Below the pieces are notes generated by a model that had not been told where the DNA came from, ran no database searches, and worked only from the letters and a program-made list of their open reading frames with translations. A DNA stretch of 35,664 nt, from positions 1 through 35,664 of the forward strand of contig DASWCZ010000047.1 in NCBI GenBank assembly GCA_036395755.1. The letters are read 5' to 3'. Position numbers and translations under genes: made by a program. The stretch comes from Gp7-AA6 sp036395755. Its GTDB lineage: Bacteria; Acidobacteriota; Thermoanaerobaculia; UBA5066; Gp7-AA6. Position 1 is the stretch's first letter, and each line of letters begins with the position of its first letter. Shown piece after piece: positions 25,086 to 32,413 of this stretch.

Positions 25086-26141
25086 TTGACTCGCGTCTAT
25101 CGACTTGCCGCGCTGCTCGGCCTTGCCGTTGCGCTTCTTCCTCCCGACGCCCGCGCCTGCACCACTTTCTGCCTCGAGCGGAACGGAAACATCGTCTTTG
25201 GCAAGAACTACGACTTCGGGATCGGCTCCGGAATGCTCGTCCTGAACAAGCGCGGCGTCTCGAAGCTCTCACAGGTCGGCGCGCCCGATCACGCGGCGCG
25301 CTGGGTCTCCCGATACGGCAGCCTGACCTTCAACCAGTTCGGCCGTGAGTTTCCCTCCGGCGGGATGAATGAGGCCGGCCTGGTCGTCGAGCTCATGTGG
25401 CTCGACGCCGCCCGGTATCCGAAGGCGGACGCCCGCCCCGCGGTCGGCGTTCTCGAGTGGATCCAGTACCAGCTCGACAACTTCTCGACCGCCGCGGAGG
25501 TCGTCGAAAACGCGGAGCGCGTGCGGATCGCATCCCGGACTCCGCTCCATTACCTCGTCGGCGACCATTCGGGAGGCTGCGCGTCCGTCGAGTTCCTCGA
25601 GGGCCGCTTGGTCGCGCATACCGGCGCGGCGATGCCGGCCCGCGCGCTCACGAACGACACGTACGAGTCGTCGCTCGCGTTCCTGCGGGAGCGCGAACGC
25701 TCCGGCGCCCGGGAGCTCCCGGCCGGTGCCGGATCCCTCGAACGCTTCGTGCGTGCGGCCACGCTCCTCCGGGCGGCCGAGCGCGCGTCGACGAAAGCCC
25801 CCGCCGTCGAAGAGGCGTTTCGGATTCTCGGGAGCGCCGCGAACCCGAGCCGGACGCAGTGGTCGATCGCGTACGACCTGAAAGCCCTCCGCGTTCATTT
25901 CCGAACGCGCGCCAACCCGAAGATCCGGACAGTCGCGCTCGCCTCGTTCGACCTTTCCTGCCGGACGCCGGTCCGGGTCTCGGACGTCGACGCCGACCCG
26001 AAATTCGCCGACTACTCTTCCCGGGCGAACCGCGCGTCGATCGAGAGGGCATATCGCGGCGTGGACTTCCTCCGCGACACGCCGTCGTCCGAGCTCGACG
26101 CGACCGCCGCCTATCCCGATACGACGTCCTGCGTGCGCTGA
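25086..26141 (+). CDS. Secreted linear-amide C-N hydrolase (choloylglycine hydrolase/penicillin V acylase family)
   Basis: 351 residues; Ntn-hydrolase family that cleaves amide bonds with an N-terminal Cys. A 24-residue signal peptide ends in ARA, directly before Cys 25 (CTTFCLERNGNIVFGKNYDF), so signal removal would expose the catalytic Cys. The Asn-Tyr-Asp at 41-43 fits the family, as do GGMNEAGLVVELMW and the HYLVGDHSGGCASVEF segment. The true substrate (bile salts, penicillin V, N-acyl homoserine lactones or other amides) cannot be told. No ATG fits; TTG at 25086 starts exactly at the signal peptide, but has no clear ribosome site. A TTG at 25071, inside the repeat, is the alternative. 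Confidence 0.85.
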   Translation: MTRVYRLAALLGLAVALLPPDARACTTFCLERNGNIVFGKNYDFGIGSGMLVLNKRGVSKLSQVGAPDHAARWVSRYGSLTFNQFGREFPSGGMNEAGLVVELMWLDAARYPKADARPAVGVLEWIQYQLDNFSTAAEVVENAERVRIASRTPLHYLVGDHSGGCASVEFLEGRLVAHTGAAMPARALTNDTYESSLAFLRERERSGARELPAGAGSLERFVRAATLLRAAERASTKAPAVEEAFRILGSAANPSRTQWSIAYDLKALRVHFRTRANPKIRTVALASFDLSCRTPVRVSDVDADPKFADYSSRANRASIERAYRGVDFLRDTPSSELDATAAYPDTTSCVR

Positions 26142-26151
26142 GCTCCCGCCC

Positions 26152-26763
26152 TCAGTGATGCGGCGTCGCCTTCGGCGGCGGCATCGCCATCTCGGGAGTC
26201 ATTGCCTTCGGCGGGATTACCTTGGTCGCCTTCGGCGGCGGCATCGCCATTTCCGGGGTCATCGCCTTTGCCGGCATCGTGTGCACGCCCGCTCCCCCGG
26301 CCGCCATTCCGTTCCAGATGTCGCGATAGATCTTCCAGGAGCCGTCCTTCTGCTTCTTCCACACGACGATGTATTTCGCGCGCTGCGTAGTTTCCGGCTT
26401 GCCCGCCGTCTGGACGTGGAGCAGAGCTTTACCGGTCTCGATCATGTAGTTTCCGCTCGACTCTGCCCCGAGCACCGTCAGGTCGAGCGACTTGATCCCA
26501 GAGTCGGAGGCGCTCTTCCAGAGGTCCTGAATCGCCTGCCGACCCATGACCATGTCGGCGTCCGGCGGGAAGGCGATCGCGTGTTCGTCGTACATCGTCC
26601 CGATCGTCTGGAAGTCGCCGCGCTTGAAGGCGTCGCTGAATCGCGCCCCCATCCGTTCGAGGCGGTCCAGATCGGCCTTCATCTTCGGCATCTGCCCGAA
26701 AGCGAAAGAGACGGCCGAGAGCGCGAGAGAAAGAGCGAGCAGGAAAACGCGAGTCCGGCGCAT
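26152..26763 (-). CDS. Secreted NTF2-like (DUF4440/SnoaL-type) protein with repeated tail
   Basis: 203 residues. A signal peptide (FLLALSLALSAVSFAFG) is followed by an NTF2-like domain (about 30-155): FSDAFKRGDFQTIGTMYDEHAIAFPPDADMVMGRQAIQDLW and GSWKIYRDIWN are typical. The C-terminal tail carries AMTPEMAMPPPKAT twice, encoded by two 42-nt near-copies. Function unknown; such proteins often look like small enzymes or binding proteins. The ATG at 26763 has GGAGGAGGG upstream. It converges with the Ntn-hydrolase gene, only 10 nt from stop to stop. Confidence 0.82.
   Translation of the reverse strand: MRRTRVFLLALSLALSAVSFAFGQMPKMKADLDRLERMGARFSDAFKRGDFQTIGTMYDEHAIAFPPDADMVMGRQAIQDLWKSASDSGIKSLDLTVLGAESSGNYMIETGKALLHVQTAGKPETTQRAKYIVVWKKQKDGSWKIYRDIWNGMAAGGAGVHTMPAKAMTPEMAMPPPKATKVIPPKAMTPEMAMPPPKATPHH
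26165..26266. repeat. Two near-identical 42-nt units inside the NTF2-like gene
   Basis: Units at 26165-26206 and 26225-26266 (60-nt pitch) both encode AMTPEMAMPPPKAT. The differences are mostly silent, so the peptide rather than only the DNA seems kept. Confidence 0.85.
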
Positions 26764-26820
26764 ACATCCCTCCTCCAAGTTCGACGGGTCGGGAAGCGAC
26801 CCGTGTTGCTCCCGAGGTTT

Positions 26821-27288
26821 CTACTGCTGCGTCGCGGCGGGCGCAAGGCCCGCGAGCCAGCGCTGCAACGCGGCGAGGTCGTCCCCCTTCAGCCGGCGCA
26901 GCACTCCTTCGGGATGCGACGCGACGACCTTGGGATCGTCGAACGGCAGACGGGCATACATCTTCCCTCCCGGATCATGGCAGGCGCCGCAGCGCGCGGA
27001 GAGGATCGGGCGGACGATCGTCCGGAAAGGGTCGGCGGAGGCCGGCGGGACTGCGGATGCAGCGGCCGGTCGAGCGATGACAGCGGCGGCCTCGACAGGT
27101 TTCGCGGCCTGCTCCGGCGCCGCCGAAGCCGTCATTTCTGGGTACGAGGGAACGACTTCGGACGCCCGAGCCGATGGCGACGTAGCCCGGCCGGCGGATC
27201 GGGTCGCGGAGCGGGAGCGGGTCGTGCACTGTGGCACGAGGGCCAGGCTCGCTAGGAAAGCAACGGTCAGAATCATTCTCGGGCGCAT
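26821..27288 (-). CDS. Small c-type cytochrome-like lipoprotein
   Basis: 155 residues. The N-terminus (MRPRMILTVAFLASLALVPQC) is a signal peptide that may end in a weak lipobox at Cys 21. A long Ala/Pro/Ser-rich linker follows (about 25-85). The C-terminal domain has one haem c site CGACH (about 100-104) in the context FRTIVRPILSARCGACHDPGG, as in Planctomycete-type cytochrome c domains, and ends GDDLAALQRWLAGL. Electron carriage in the periplasm is likely; the partner is unknown. The ATG at 27288 has no clear ribosome site. It is transcribed away from doxX. Confidence 0.78.
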   Translation of the reverse strand: MRPRMILTVAFLASLALVPQCTTRSRSATRSAGRATSPSARASEVVPSYPEMTASAAPEQAAKPVEAAAVIARPAAASAVPPASADPFRTIVRPILSARCGACHDPGGKMYARLPFDDPKVVASHPEGVLRRLKGDDLAALQRWLAGLAPAATQQ

Positions 27289-27359
27289 GAGGGCTGCGGC
27301 TCCGGCCTCGGGATTCTCTAACGAAAACGGGCCCCAAATGGTTGCGAATTTCCGCCGGC

Positions 27360-27374
27360 TGGCACCGGGCTTGC
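27360..27374 (+). promoter_or_regulatory. Sigma-54 (-24/-12) promoter upstream of doxX
   Basis: TGGCACCGGGCTTGC matches TGGCAC-N5-TTGC fully, with GG and GC 10 nt apart. Transcription should start near 27386, about 48 nt before the DoxX start codon. This predicts control by RpoN and an enhancer-binding protein; neither gene is in the window. Confidence 0.65.
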
Positions 27375-27433
27375 GGTTTCCTGACTCGACGGTCCTTTCC
27401 GCGAAGGCCCGCCGTTCGAAAAGGAGGTGACGG

Positions 27434-27895
27434 ATGTTCCATCTCTACTCGTTCCCCTGGACGGCCTGGCAGAGCCTCGGATTGCTCGTTCTGCGCCTGG
27501 TCGTCGGCACCGCCTTCATCCTCCATGGCCTGCCGAAGATCCAGAACCCGATGCACTGGATGGGCGACAAAGTTAACCCCGTCCTGCAGCTCGCGGCCGC
27601 AGTCGTCGAGTTCGGCGGAGGGATCGCGTTGATCGTCGGGTTCCTGACGCCGATCGCGGCAGCCTTGATTGCGGTCGACATGATCTTCGCGCTGGCGCTC
27701 GTGCACCTGCCGAAGGGAGACAAGTTCGTGAATCCGGGTGGCGGGACCTTCGAGCTGCCGCTCGTCTATCTCGCGCTCATGATCGGGCTGATCGCGACCG
27801 GCCCGGGCCGCTACTCGCTCGACGCACTGCTCTGGGGGTCGCACAACGTCGTGATCGAGCGCAGCGGGACCTGGACCCGATCGAACGCCGCGTAA
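27434..27895 (+). CDS. DoxX family membrane protein
   Basis: 153 residues, four TM helices. Family marks are LLVLRLVVGTAFILHGLPKIQNP (about 17-39), VVEFGGGIALIVGFLTPIAAALIAVDM and the final LALMIGLIATGPGRYSLDALL. DoxX proteins are linked to redox balance, thiosulphate:quinone oxidation in archaea and detoxification systems in bacteria; the reaction here is unknown. The start is certain: AAGGAGGTGA lies 4 nt before the ATG. A strong sigma-54 promoter match precedes it. Confidence 0.9.
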   Translation: MFHLYSFPWTAWQSLGLLVLRLVVGTAFILHGLPKIQNPMHWMGDKVNPVLQLAAAVVEFGGGIALIVGFLTPIAAALIAVDMIFALALVHLPKGDKFVNPGGGTFELPLVYLALMIGLIATGPGRYSLDALLWGSHNVVIERSGTWTRSNAA

Positions 27896-28031
27896 GTCCC
27901 GGGTTTCACGGATTCACTCGACCGCGGCGGTGAAGACCTCCTCCATGAGGTACGGCCGGCGGCAACCGGTCGCCGGATCGAGCTGTCGACGGCTGTCCGT
28001 CCAGAATCATCCGCCGCGACACGCGGGCATT

Positions 28032-28784
28032 CTATTCCGGCGCCGGCGAAGTTCCCGCCCGCTCCATCCGCATGGCGACGAGCTCGCGCTTCGCGGCGCG
28101 CGCGATGATGAATGCCGCCACGATCGTCACGACGAGACCGACACCGAGGACGATCCACTCGACCGTGGATTGGTGATGGCCCCGGCCGGCTGCGGCCAGC
28201 GCCGCCTCGCGGCCCGCCGCCCCGATCGAGACGTAGACCGCGACCATCGGCACCATCCCCACGGCGCTCGCGATGATGTAGTGCCAGAAGTCCACCGCCG
28301 TGAGCCCGTAGATGTAGCTGGAGAGCGTGTACGGGAGGATCGGCGAGATCCGTAACAGAAAGACGACCTTCCAGCCGTGCCGCCGGATCGCGCGGTCGAC
28401 TGCCTCGTATTTCTCGTTCTTTCGGACGAGCTTTTCGATTCGATGACGCGCGAAATATCGCGCGATCAGGAAGGCCGCCGCGGCGCCGAGGGTCGCAGAG
28501 GCCCAGACGAGCAGGCCGCCGCGCACGAGCCCGAAGGCCAAACCCGCCACCAGGGCGAAGAGCCAGGCGGGACCGAGAAGAACCGCGTCGATGACGTAGA
28601 GAACGACGAAGATGACCATGCCGAATGGTCCCGTTCTGTCGAGGAGCGCATCGAGCTTCGTGACCAGGCGGCCCACCGGGAGAAGCGTGATGACCAGGAA
28701 CGGGAAGGCGATCGTGATGACCGTTGCGAGGATCTGGGTAATCCGGCGAACCAGCGACTTCTTGGGCGGGGCTGTTTCGGTCAT
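28032..28784 (-). CDS. VTT domain (TVP38/TMEM64, DedA-like) membrane protein
   Basis: 250 residues, about five to six TM segments. The VTT core has GPAWLFALVAGLAFGLVRGGLLVWASATLGAAAAFLIARYFAR-like order and the conserved FLLRISPILPYTLSSYIYGLTAVDFWHYI (about 140-168), where the F-R-P-P-Y-G pattern is diagnostic. Such proteins are thought to act in lipid transport or membrane stress. The ATG at 28784 is the natural start. The 136 bp between its stop and doxX hold nothing I can name. Confidence 0.9.
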   Translation of the reverse strand: MTETAPPKKSLVRRITQILATVITIAFPFLVITLLPVGRLVTKLDALLDRTGPFGMVIFVVLYVIDAVLLGPAWLFALVAGLAFGLVRGGLLVWASATLGAAAAFLIARYFARHRIEKLVRKNEKYEAVDRAIRRHGWKVVFLLRISPILPYTLSSYIYGLTAVDFWHYIIASAVGMVPMVAVYVSIGAAGREAALAAAGRGHHQSTVEWIVLGVGLVVTIVAAFIIARAAKRELVAMRMERAGTSPAPE

Positions 28785-28818
28785 GTGCCTCCCGAACGTC
28801 GGCCCTGCATCTTAGAAT

Positions 28819-28871
28819 GGGGTCAGGTCTCCACTTGCCACATTGGGGGTCAGGTCTCCACTTGCCACATT
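28819..28871. repeat. GGTCAGG repeat locus 3: forward pair before the EamA gene
   Basis: Two nearly identical copies at 28819-28844 and 28846-28871 (27-bp pitch). An ATG directly before the first copy (28817) is in frame with the EamA gene and would add a GSGLHLPHW repeat to it. The pair ends 8 nt before the chosen EamA ATG. Confidence 0.9.
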
Positions 28872-28879
28872 GGAGAGCG

Positions 28880-29797
28880 ATGCCGCCACGACTGGCTGCC
28901 CTCGCTGCGGTCATCCTGTGGGGGATTTCCTTCGTCGCCACGCGCGCCGCGCTCTCCGAGATTTCTCCGATCCCCCTCGTGTTCACGCGCTTCGCGCTGG
29001 GGACAGCGTTCCTGCTGACGTTGCTCGCGGTCCGACGTCGGCTGGAACTTCCTCCGAAGGAGTCCTGGCCCGCCCTCGCGGTGATGGGGTTTCTCGGAAT
29101 CTTTCTGCATCAGATGCTCCAGGCCCACGGCTTGACGCTCACGACTGCAGTCCACACCGGCTGGTTGATCGGCTTGATCCCGATCTGGTCGGCTCTTCTT
29201 TCGGCGGTGGTTCTCCGCGAGAGGCTCGGATCCGCGAAAGTCGCCGGTCTCCTGCTGGGTTTCGCCGGAGCCGCGCTTGTCGTCACCCGCGGGAATTTCT
29301 CCGGCGGGCTGCTCGCGCTTCCGACGACAGGCGGTGACCTCTTGATCCTGGCGAGCACGGTTAACTGGGCGATCTACAGCGTCGTCGGCCGGCGGACTCT
29401 CATGCGTCTCGGAAGCGCCCGCGCGACGGCGTTCGCGATGCTGGCCGGATGGGCCATGCTCGCGCCGCTCTTCGTCCTCCGCGCCGGTTGGACCGAATAT
29501 GCGCGGCTCTCTGGTGCGAGCTGGGCGGCAATCGCCTTTCTCGGGATCGGCTGCTCCGGCCTGGGCTACCTCTTCTGGTACGCCGCGCTCGAGAAGTTAG
29601 AGACCTCGCGCGTCGCGGCGTTCCTGTATCTCGAGCCGCTCGTCACGCTCGCGGCCGCCGTCGTCCTCCTCGGGGAGCCCGTGCACGCGACCACGGTCGC
29701 CGGCGGCCTGATCGTTCTCGTCGGTGTGTTCCTGGTTTCCGGCGCCCGGTCTCCGCTGACTACCTTCAACCGCCGAAAGTGGCAAGTGGAGACCTGA
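28880..29797 (+). CDS. EamA family (DMT superfamily) transporter
   Basis: 305 residues with ten TM helices in two EamA repeats: LAALAAVILWGISFVATRAAL at the start of the first, GDLLILASTVNWAIYSVVGRRTL at the start of the second, and FLYLEPLVTLAAAVVLLGEPV near the end. Such proteins export metabolites or amino acids; the substrate is unknown. The ATG at 28880 has GGAG 5 nt upstream. An ATG at 28817 is in frame but would give a repeat-coded N-terminus. The last residues (KWQVET) and the stop are supplied by the reverse repeat pair that follows. Confidence 0.9.
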   Translation: MPPRLAALAAVILWGISFVATRAALSEISPIPLVFTRFALGTAFLLTLLAVRRRLELPPKESWPALAVMGFLGIFLHQMLQAHGLTLTTAVHTGWLIGLIPIWSALLSAVVLRERLGSAKVAGLLLGFAGAALVVTRGNFSGGLLALPTTGGDLLILASTVNWAIYSVVGRRTLMRLGSARATAFAMLAGWAMLAPLFVLRAGWTEYARLSGASWAAIAFLGIGCSGLGYLFWYAALEKLETSRVAAFLYLEPLVTLAAAVVLLGEPVHATTVAGGLIVLVGVFLVSGARSPLTTFNRRKWQVET

Positions 29798-29828
29798 CCC
29801 TCTATGTGGCAAGTGGAGACCTGACCCC
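29778..29828. repeat. GGTCAGG repeat locus 4: reverse pair between EamA and KefB-like genes
   Basis: Reverse copies at 29778-29800 and 29804-29828 (27-bp pitch). The first gives the EamA stop TGA (29795-29797). The second holds a mini-ORF, ATG at 29804 to TGA at 29824 (MWQVET), that ends 5 nt before the KefB-like ATG. Confidence 0.9.
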
Positions 29829-29829
29829 C

Positions 29830-31785
29830 ATGCCGCTTCTCTTCGACGTCGCCATCATCCTCGCGGCGGCGTTTCCGCTGCTCTTTCTCGGCAAGCGCTT
29901 CCGCGTGCCCGAGGTCATCGCCTACCTCGTGACCGGCATCGTCATCGGACCGCACGCTCTCGGCTGGATCCGCGACACCCGGCAGGTCGAGGTCATCGCC
30001 GAGCTCGGCGTCGCTCTCATTCTCTTCTTCATCGGCCTGCACCTGCCGTTCGACAAGCTCCGCACGCTCGGGAAGACGACGCTCGTCTCCGGCTCGCTGC
30101 AGATGGGGCTGACGGTGCTCCTCGTCGTTCTCGTCGGGATGCCGTTCGGGTCCGACCCGCGCCGCACCGCCTTCTACGGGATCCTGGTCGCGCTCGGATC
30201 GACGGCGGTCGTGCTCCCGATCCTGGCCACCCGCGACGAAATGGGAGCGCCGTTCGCGCGGAGGTTCCTCGGGGTCTCGCTCTTCCAGGACCTCGCGGTG
30301 ATTCCGCTCATGCTGCTCGTCCCCGCTTTCGCCTCGGGAGGAAATGCGCCGCCGCTGCCGCGCGTGCTGACGCGCGTCGCGATCGCGGTCGTCGGCGTCT
30401 TCGCGCTCATCCTGGTCGCGCGCGTGATCGTGCCGCGGCTGTTCCGCCGCATCGCCGCCCTCGGCAGCCGGGAGGTGTTCACGGCCGGCGTGATCGTCCT
30501 GATCGTCGCCACGATTGCCGCGGCGGGGCGCCTCGGGATCTCGGCGGCGCTCGGCGCGTTCGCGGCGGGAGTCGTCGTCGGCGACACGGAGTTCATCCAC
30601 GAGATCGGCGGGACCCTCCGTCCGTTTCGCGACTTCCTTTCCGCGCTCTTCTTCGCGTCGATCGGAATGCTCCTCGACCCCAACTTCCTCTTCTCCGCGC
30701 TGCCGCTCGTGCTGGCGACCGCCTTCGCCGCCGTCCTCATCAAAATCGTCGCCGCGTATCCCGCGTTTCGCGCCGCCTCCGCGCTGCCGCGCACGTCGCT
30801 GCGTGCCGCCTTCGCGATCGCGCCGATCGGGGAGTTCTCGTTCCTGCTCGCGCTGGAGGGCAAGCGCCTCGGGGTCCTCGGGCCGGAGGACGAGCAACTC
30901 TTCGTTTCCGTCGCGGTGCTGACGCTCGGAACGGCGCCGCTCTTCGTGACCGCGGGGTTGAAGCTCGCGGAGCGGCTGCGGAGCCGGCCGGAGCCCGCCG
31001 ACGAGCGGGAGCGCCCGCTCTCCGGCCACATCGTGATCATCGGGTACGGCCTGAACGGGTTGAACGTCGCCCACGTGCTCACCGAGACCGGAATCCCGCA
31101 CGTCGTGATGGAAGAGGATCCCTCGCGCGCGCAGGTCGCGCGCGAGAACGGCAGCCGCGTCGTCGTCGCGGATGCGGCGTCTCCGGAGGGGCTCGAGGCG
31201 GCCGGGCTCGCGCGCGCGCTCGCCGTCGTGATCGCCATCTCCGACCCGGACGGCACGCGCCGAATCGTCCGGCTCTGCCGGCGCGAGAACGCGAACGTCC
31301 ACATCATCGTCCGGACGCGGTACGTGTCGCAGGTCGAGCCGCTCAAGGAGCTCGGCGCAGACGAGGTGATCCCGGAAGAGTTCGAAACGTCGGTCGAGAT
31401 CGTGTCGCGGCTGATGCGGCTGCTCGCCGTCCCCGGCAACGTTGTCGCGGCGCAGATTCGCGTGCTGCGCGACGAGGCCTACCGGCTTCTTCGCGACCCG
31501 GCCGTGCGGGCCGCCGAGGGGCGGCGGCTCTCCGCGGCGCTCGAGGCGGGTACGGCGCTGACCTTCTTCGTGCTGCCGGAGACTCCAGCGGCCGGGCGCA
31601 CACTCGCCGAGCTCGGCGTCGCGGACGATCGCGTCGCGGTGCCGGCGATGATCCGCCGCGGCGCGCCGCACTCCCCGGCGCCGACCGACGAGCCGCTGCA
31701 GTCGGGAGACACGCTCTTCCTGGTCGGCGCGCACGAGGACCTGATGCGGGTCATGTCCCGCCTGGAAGGACGCCGGCCCGCCTGA
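29830..31785 (+). CDS. KefB/CPA2-type cation:proton antiporter with TrkA domains
   Basis: 651 residues. The N-terminal Na+/H+ exchanger domain (about 1-380, 12-13 helices) has FRVPEVIAYLVTGIVIGPHALG, ELGVALILFFIGL and GSTAVVLPIL. It is followed by a TrkA-N (RCK) domain with nucleotide site HIVIIGYGLNGLNVA (about 399-413) and a TrkA-C domain (about 565-648). Likely role: K+ or Na+ for H+ exchange gated by a bound nucleotide. The ATG at 29830 sits right after a repeat; a GGAG inside the repeat, 11 nt away, is the only ribosome site seen. A longer upstream frame is out of the EamA frame and rejected. Confidence 0.92.
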   Translation: MPLLFDVAIILAAAFPLLFLGKRFRVPEVIAYLVTGIVIGPHALGWIRDTRQVEVIAELGVALILFFIGLHLPFDKLRTLGKTTLVSGSLQMGLTVLLVVLVGMPFGSDPRRTAFYGILVALGSTAVVLPILATRDEMGAPFARRFLGVSLFQDLAVIPLMLLVPAFASGGNAPPLPRVLTRVAIAVVGVFALILVARVIVPRLFRRIAALGSREVFTAGVIVLIVATIAAAGRLGISAALGAFAAGVVVGDTEFIHEIGGTLRPFRDFLSALFFASIGMLLDPNFLFSALPLVLATAFAAVLIKIVAAYPAFRAASALPRTSLRAAFAIAPIGEFSFLLALEGKRLGVLGPEDEQLFVSVAVLTLGTAPLFVTAGLKLAERLRSRPEPADERERPLSGHIVIIGYGLNGLNVAHVLTETGIPHVVMEEDPSRAQVARENGSRVVVADAASPEGLEAAGLARALAVVIAISDPDGTRRIVRLCRRENANVHIIVRTRYVSQVEPLKELGADEVIPEEFETSVEIVSRLMRLLAVPGNVVAAQIRVLRDEAYRLLRDPAVRAAEGRRLSAALEAGTALTFFVLPETPAAGRTLAELGVADDRVAVPAMIRRGAPHSPAPTDEPLQSGDTLFLVGAHEDLMRVMSRLEGRRPA

Positions 31786-31821
31786 CTCATCTCGGCGCCG
31801 CGCGAAGGCGGGCCGAGCGCC

Positions 31822-32298
31822 CTACATCTTCTTCGTCTTCTTCGCCGCGGGCTTCGCCGCCATCGTCGCGGGCTTGTAGTCGCTCATGCCCGGCTGTTCC
31901 TCGAAATACACGCAGTCGCTGCCCATCTGGCACTTCGCGGTGTGCTTGACGCCCGCCGGCACCATCGTGTACGAGCCGGCGCTCAGCTGTTTCACCGTGT
32001 CGCCCTCGAGCTGGAAATCGAAGGTGCCCGAGATGGCGACGACCTTCTGATCGAAGCTGTGCGTGTGCCAGCCGAATTCGGTTCCGGCCGCGACCTTCTT
32101 CAACGCCCCGTACGCGCCCTTGCTCGGGTCGCCCCACAATGGAGCGATCGACAGCCCTTTCATGGCGGGACTCGGCGTCCACTTGACGTCGCCGGCCTGC
32201 CACACGACGGCCTTGCCGCCGCCTTGGGCCGCGCCGATCGCGACGCAGAGGAGAAGACCTGCGAGAACCAGGGGAAAAACCCGGATGAGTGCCTTCAT
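31822..32298 (-). CDS. Secreted cupin domain protein
   Basis: 158 residues. A signal peptide (MKALIRVFPLVLAGLLLCVAIGAAQ) is followed by a single cupin_2 barrel (about 50-140) with GTEFGWHTHSFDQKVVAISGTFDFQ, where the HxH pair should bind a metal, and MVPAGVKHTAKC as the second motif. The tail is Lys/Ala-rich (KPAAKKTKKM). Enzyme or binding function unknown. The ATG at 32298 has GGGAGG 5 nt upstream; a longer frame upstream has no ribosome site. It converges with the KefB-like gene (36 nt gap). Confidence 0.87.
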   Translation of the reverse strand: MKALIRVFPLVLAGLLLCVAIGAAQGGGKAVVWQAGDVKWTPSPAMKGLSIAPLWGDPSKGAYGALKKVAAGTEFGWHTHSFDQKVVAISGTFDFQLEGDTVKQLSAGSYTMVPAGVKHTAKCQMGSDCVYFEEQPGMSDYKPATMAAKPAAKKTKKM

Positions 32299-32413
32299 GG
32301 AAGCCTCCCTTTCTTGATGAGTTCCGGTCTTGCGGCGAATCCTAGCACCGGCGAAACCCGGCATAAGACGCGAGGACCGCCGTGTTCCCAGAGGAAAAGC
32401 GGAGGTCGGACGA

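Noticed and set aside
27896..28031. A CCGGCG/CGCCGG stem after doxX as a terminator.
   Set aside because: Short stem with a 9-nt loop and no T run after it.
31786..31821. A small GGCGC/GCGCC stem between the KefB-like and cupin stops as a shared terminator.
   Set aside because: Only about five pairs, a long loop and no T run.
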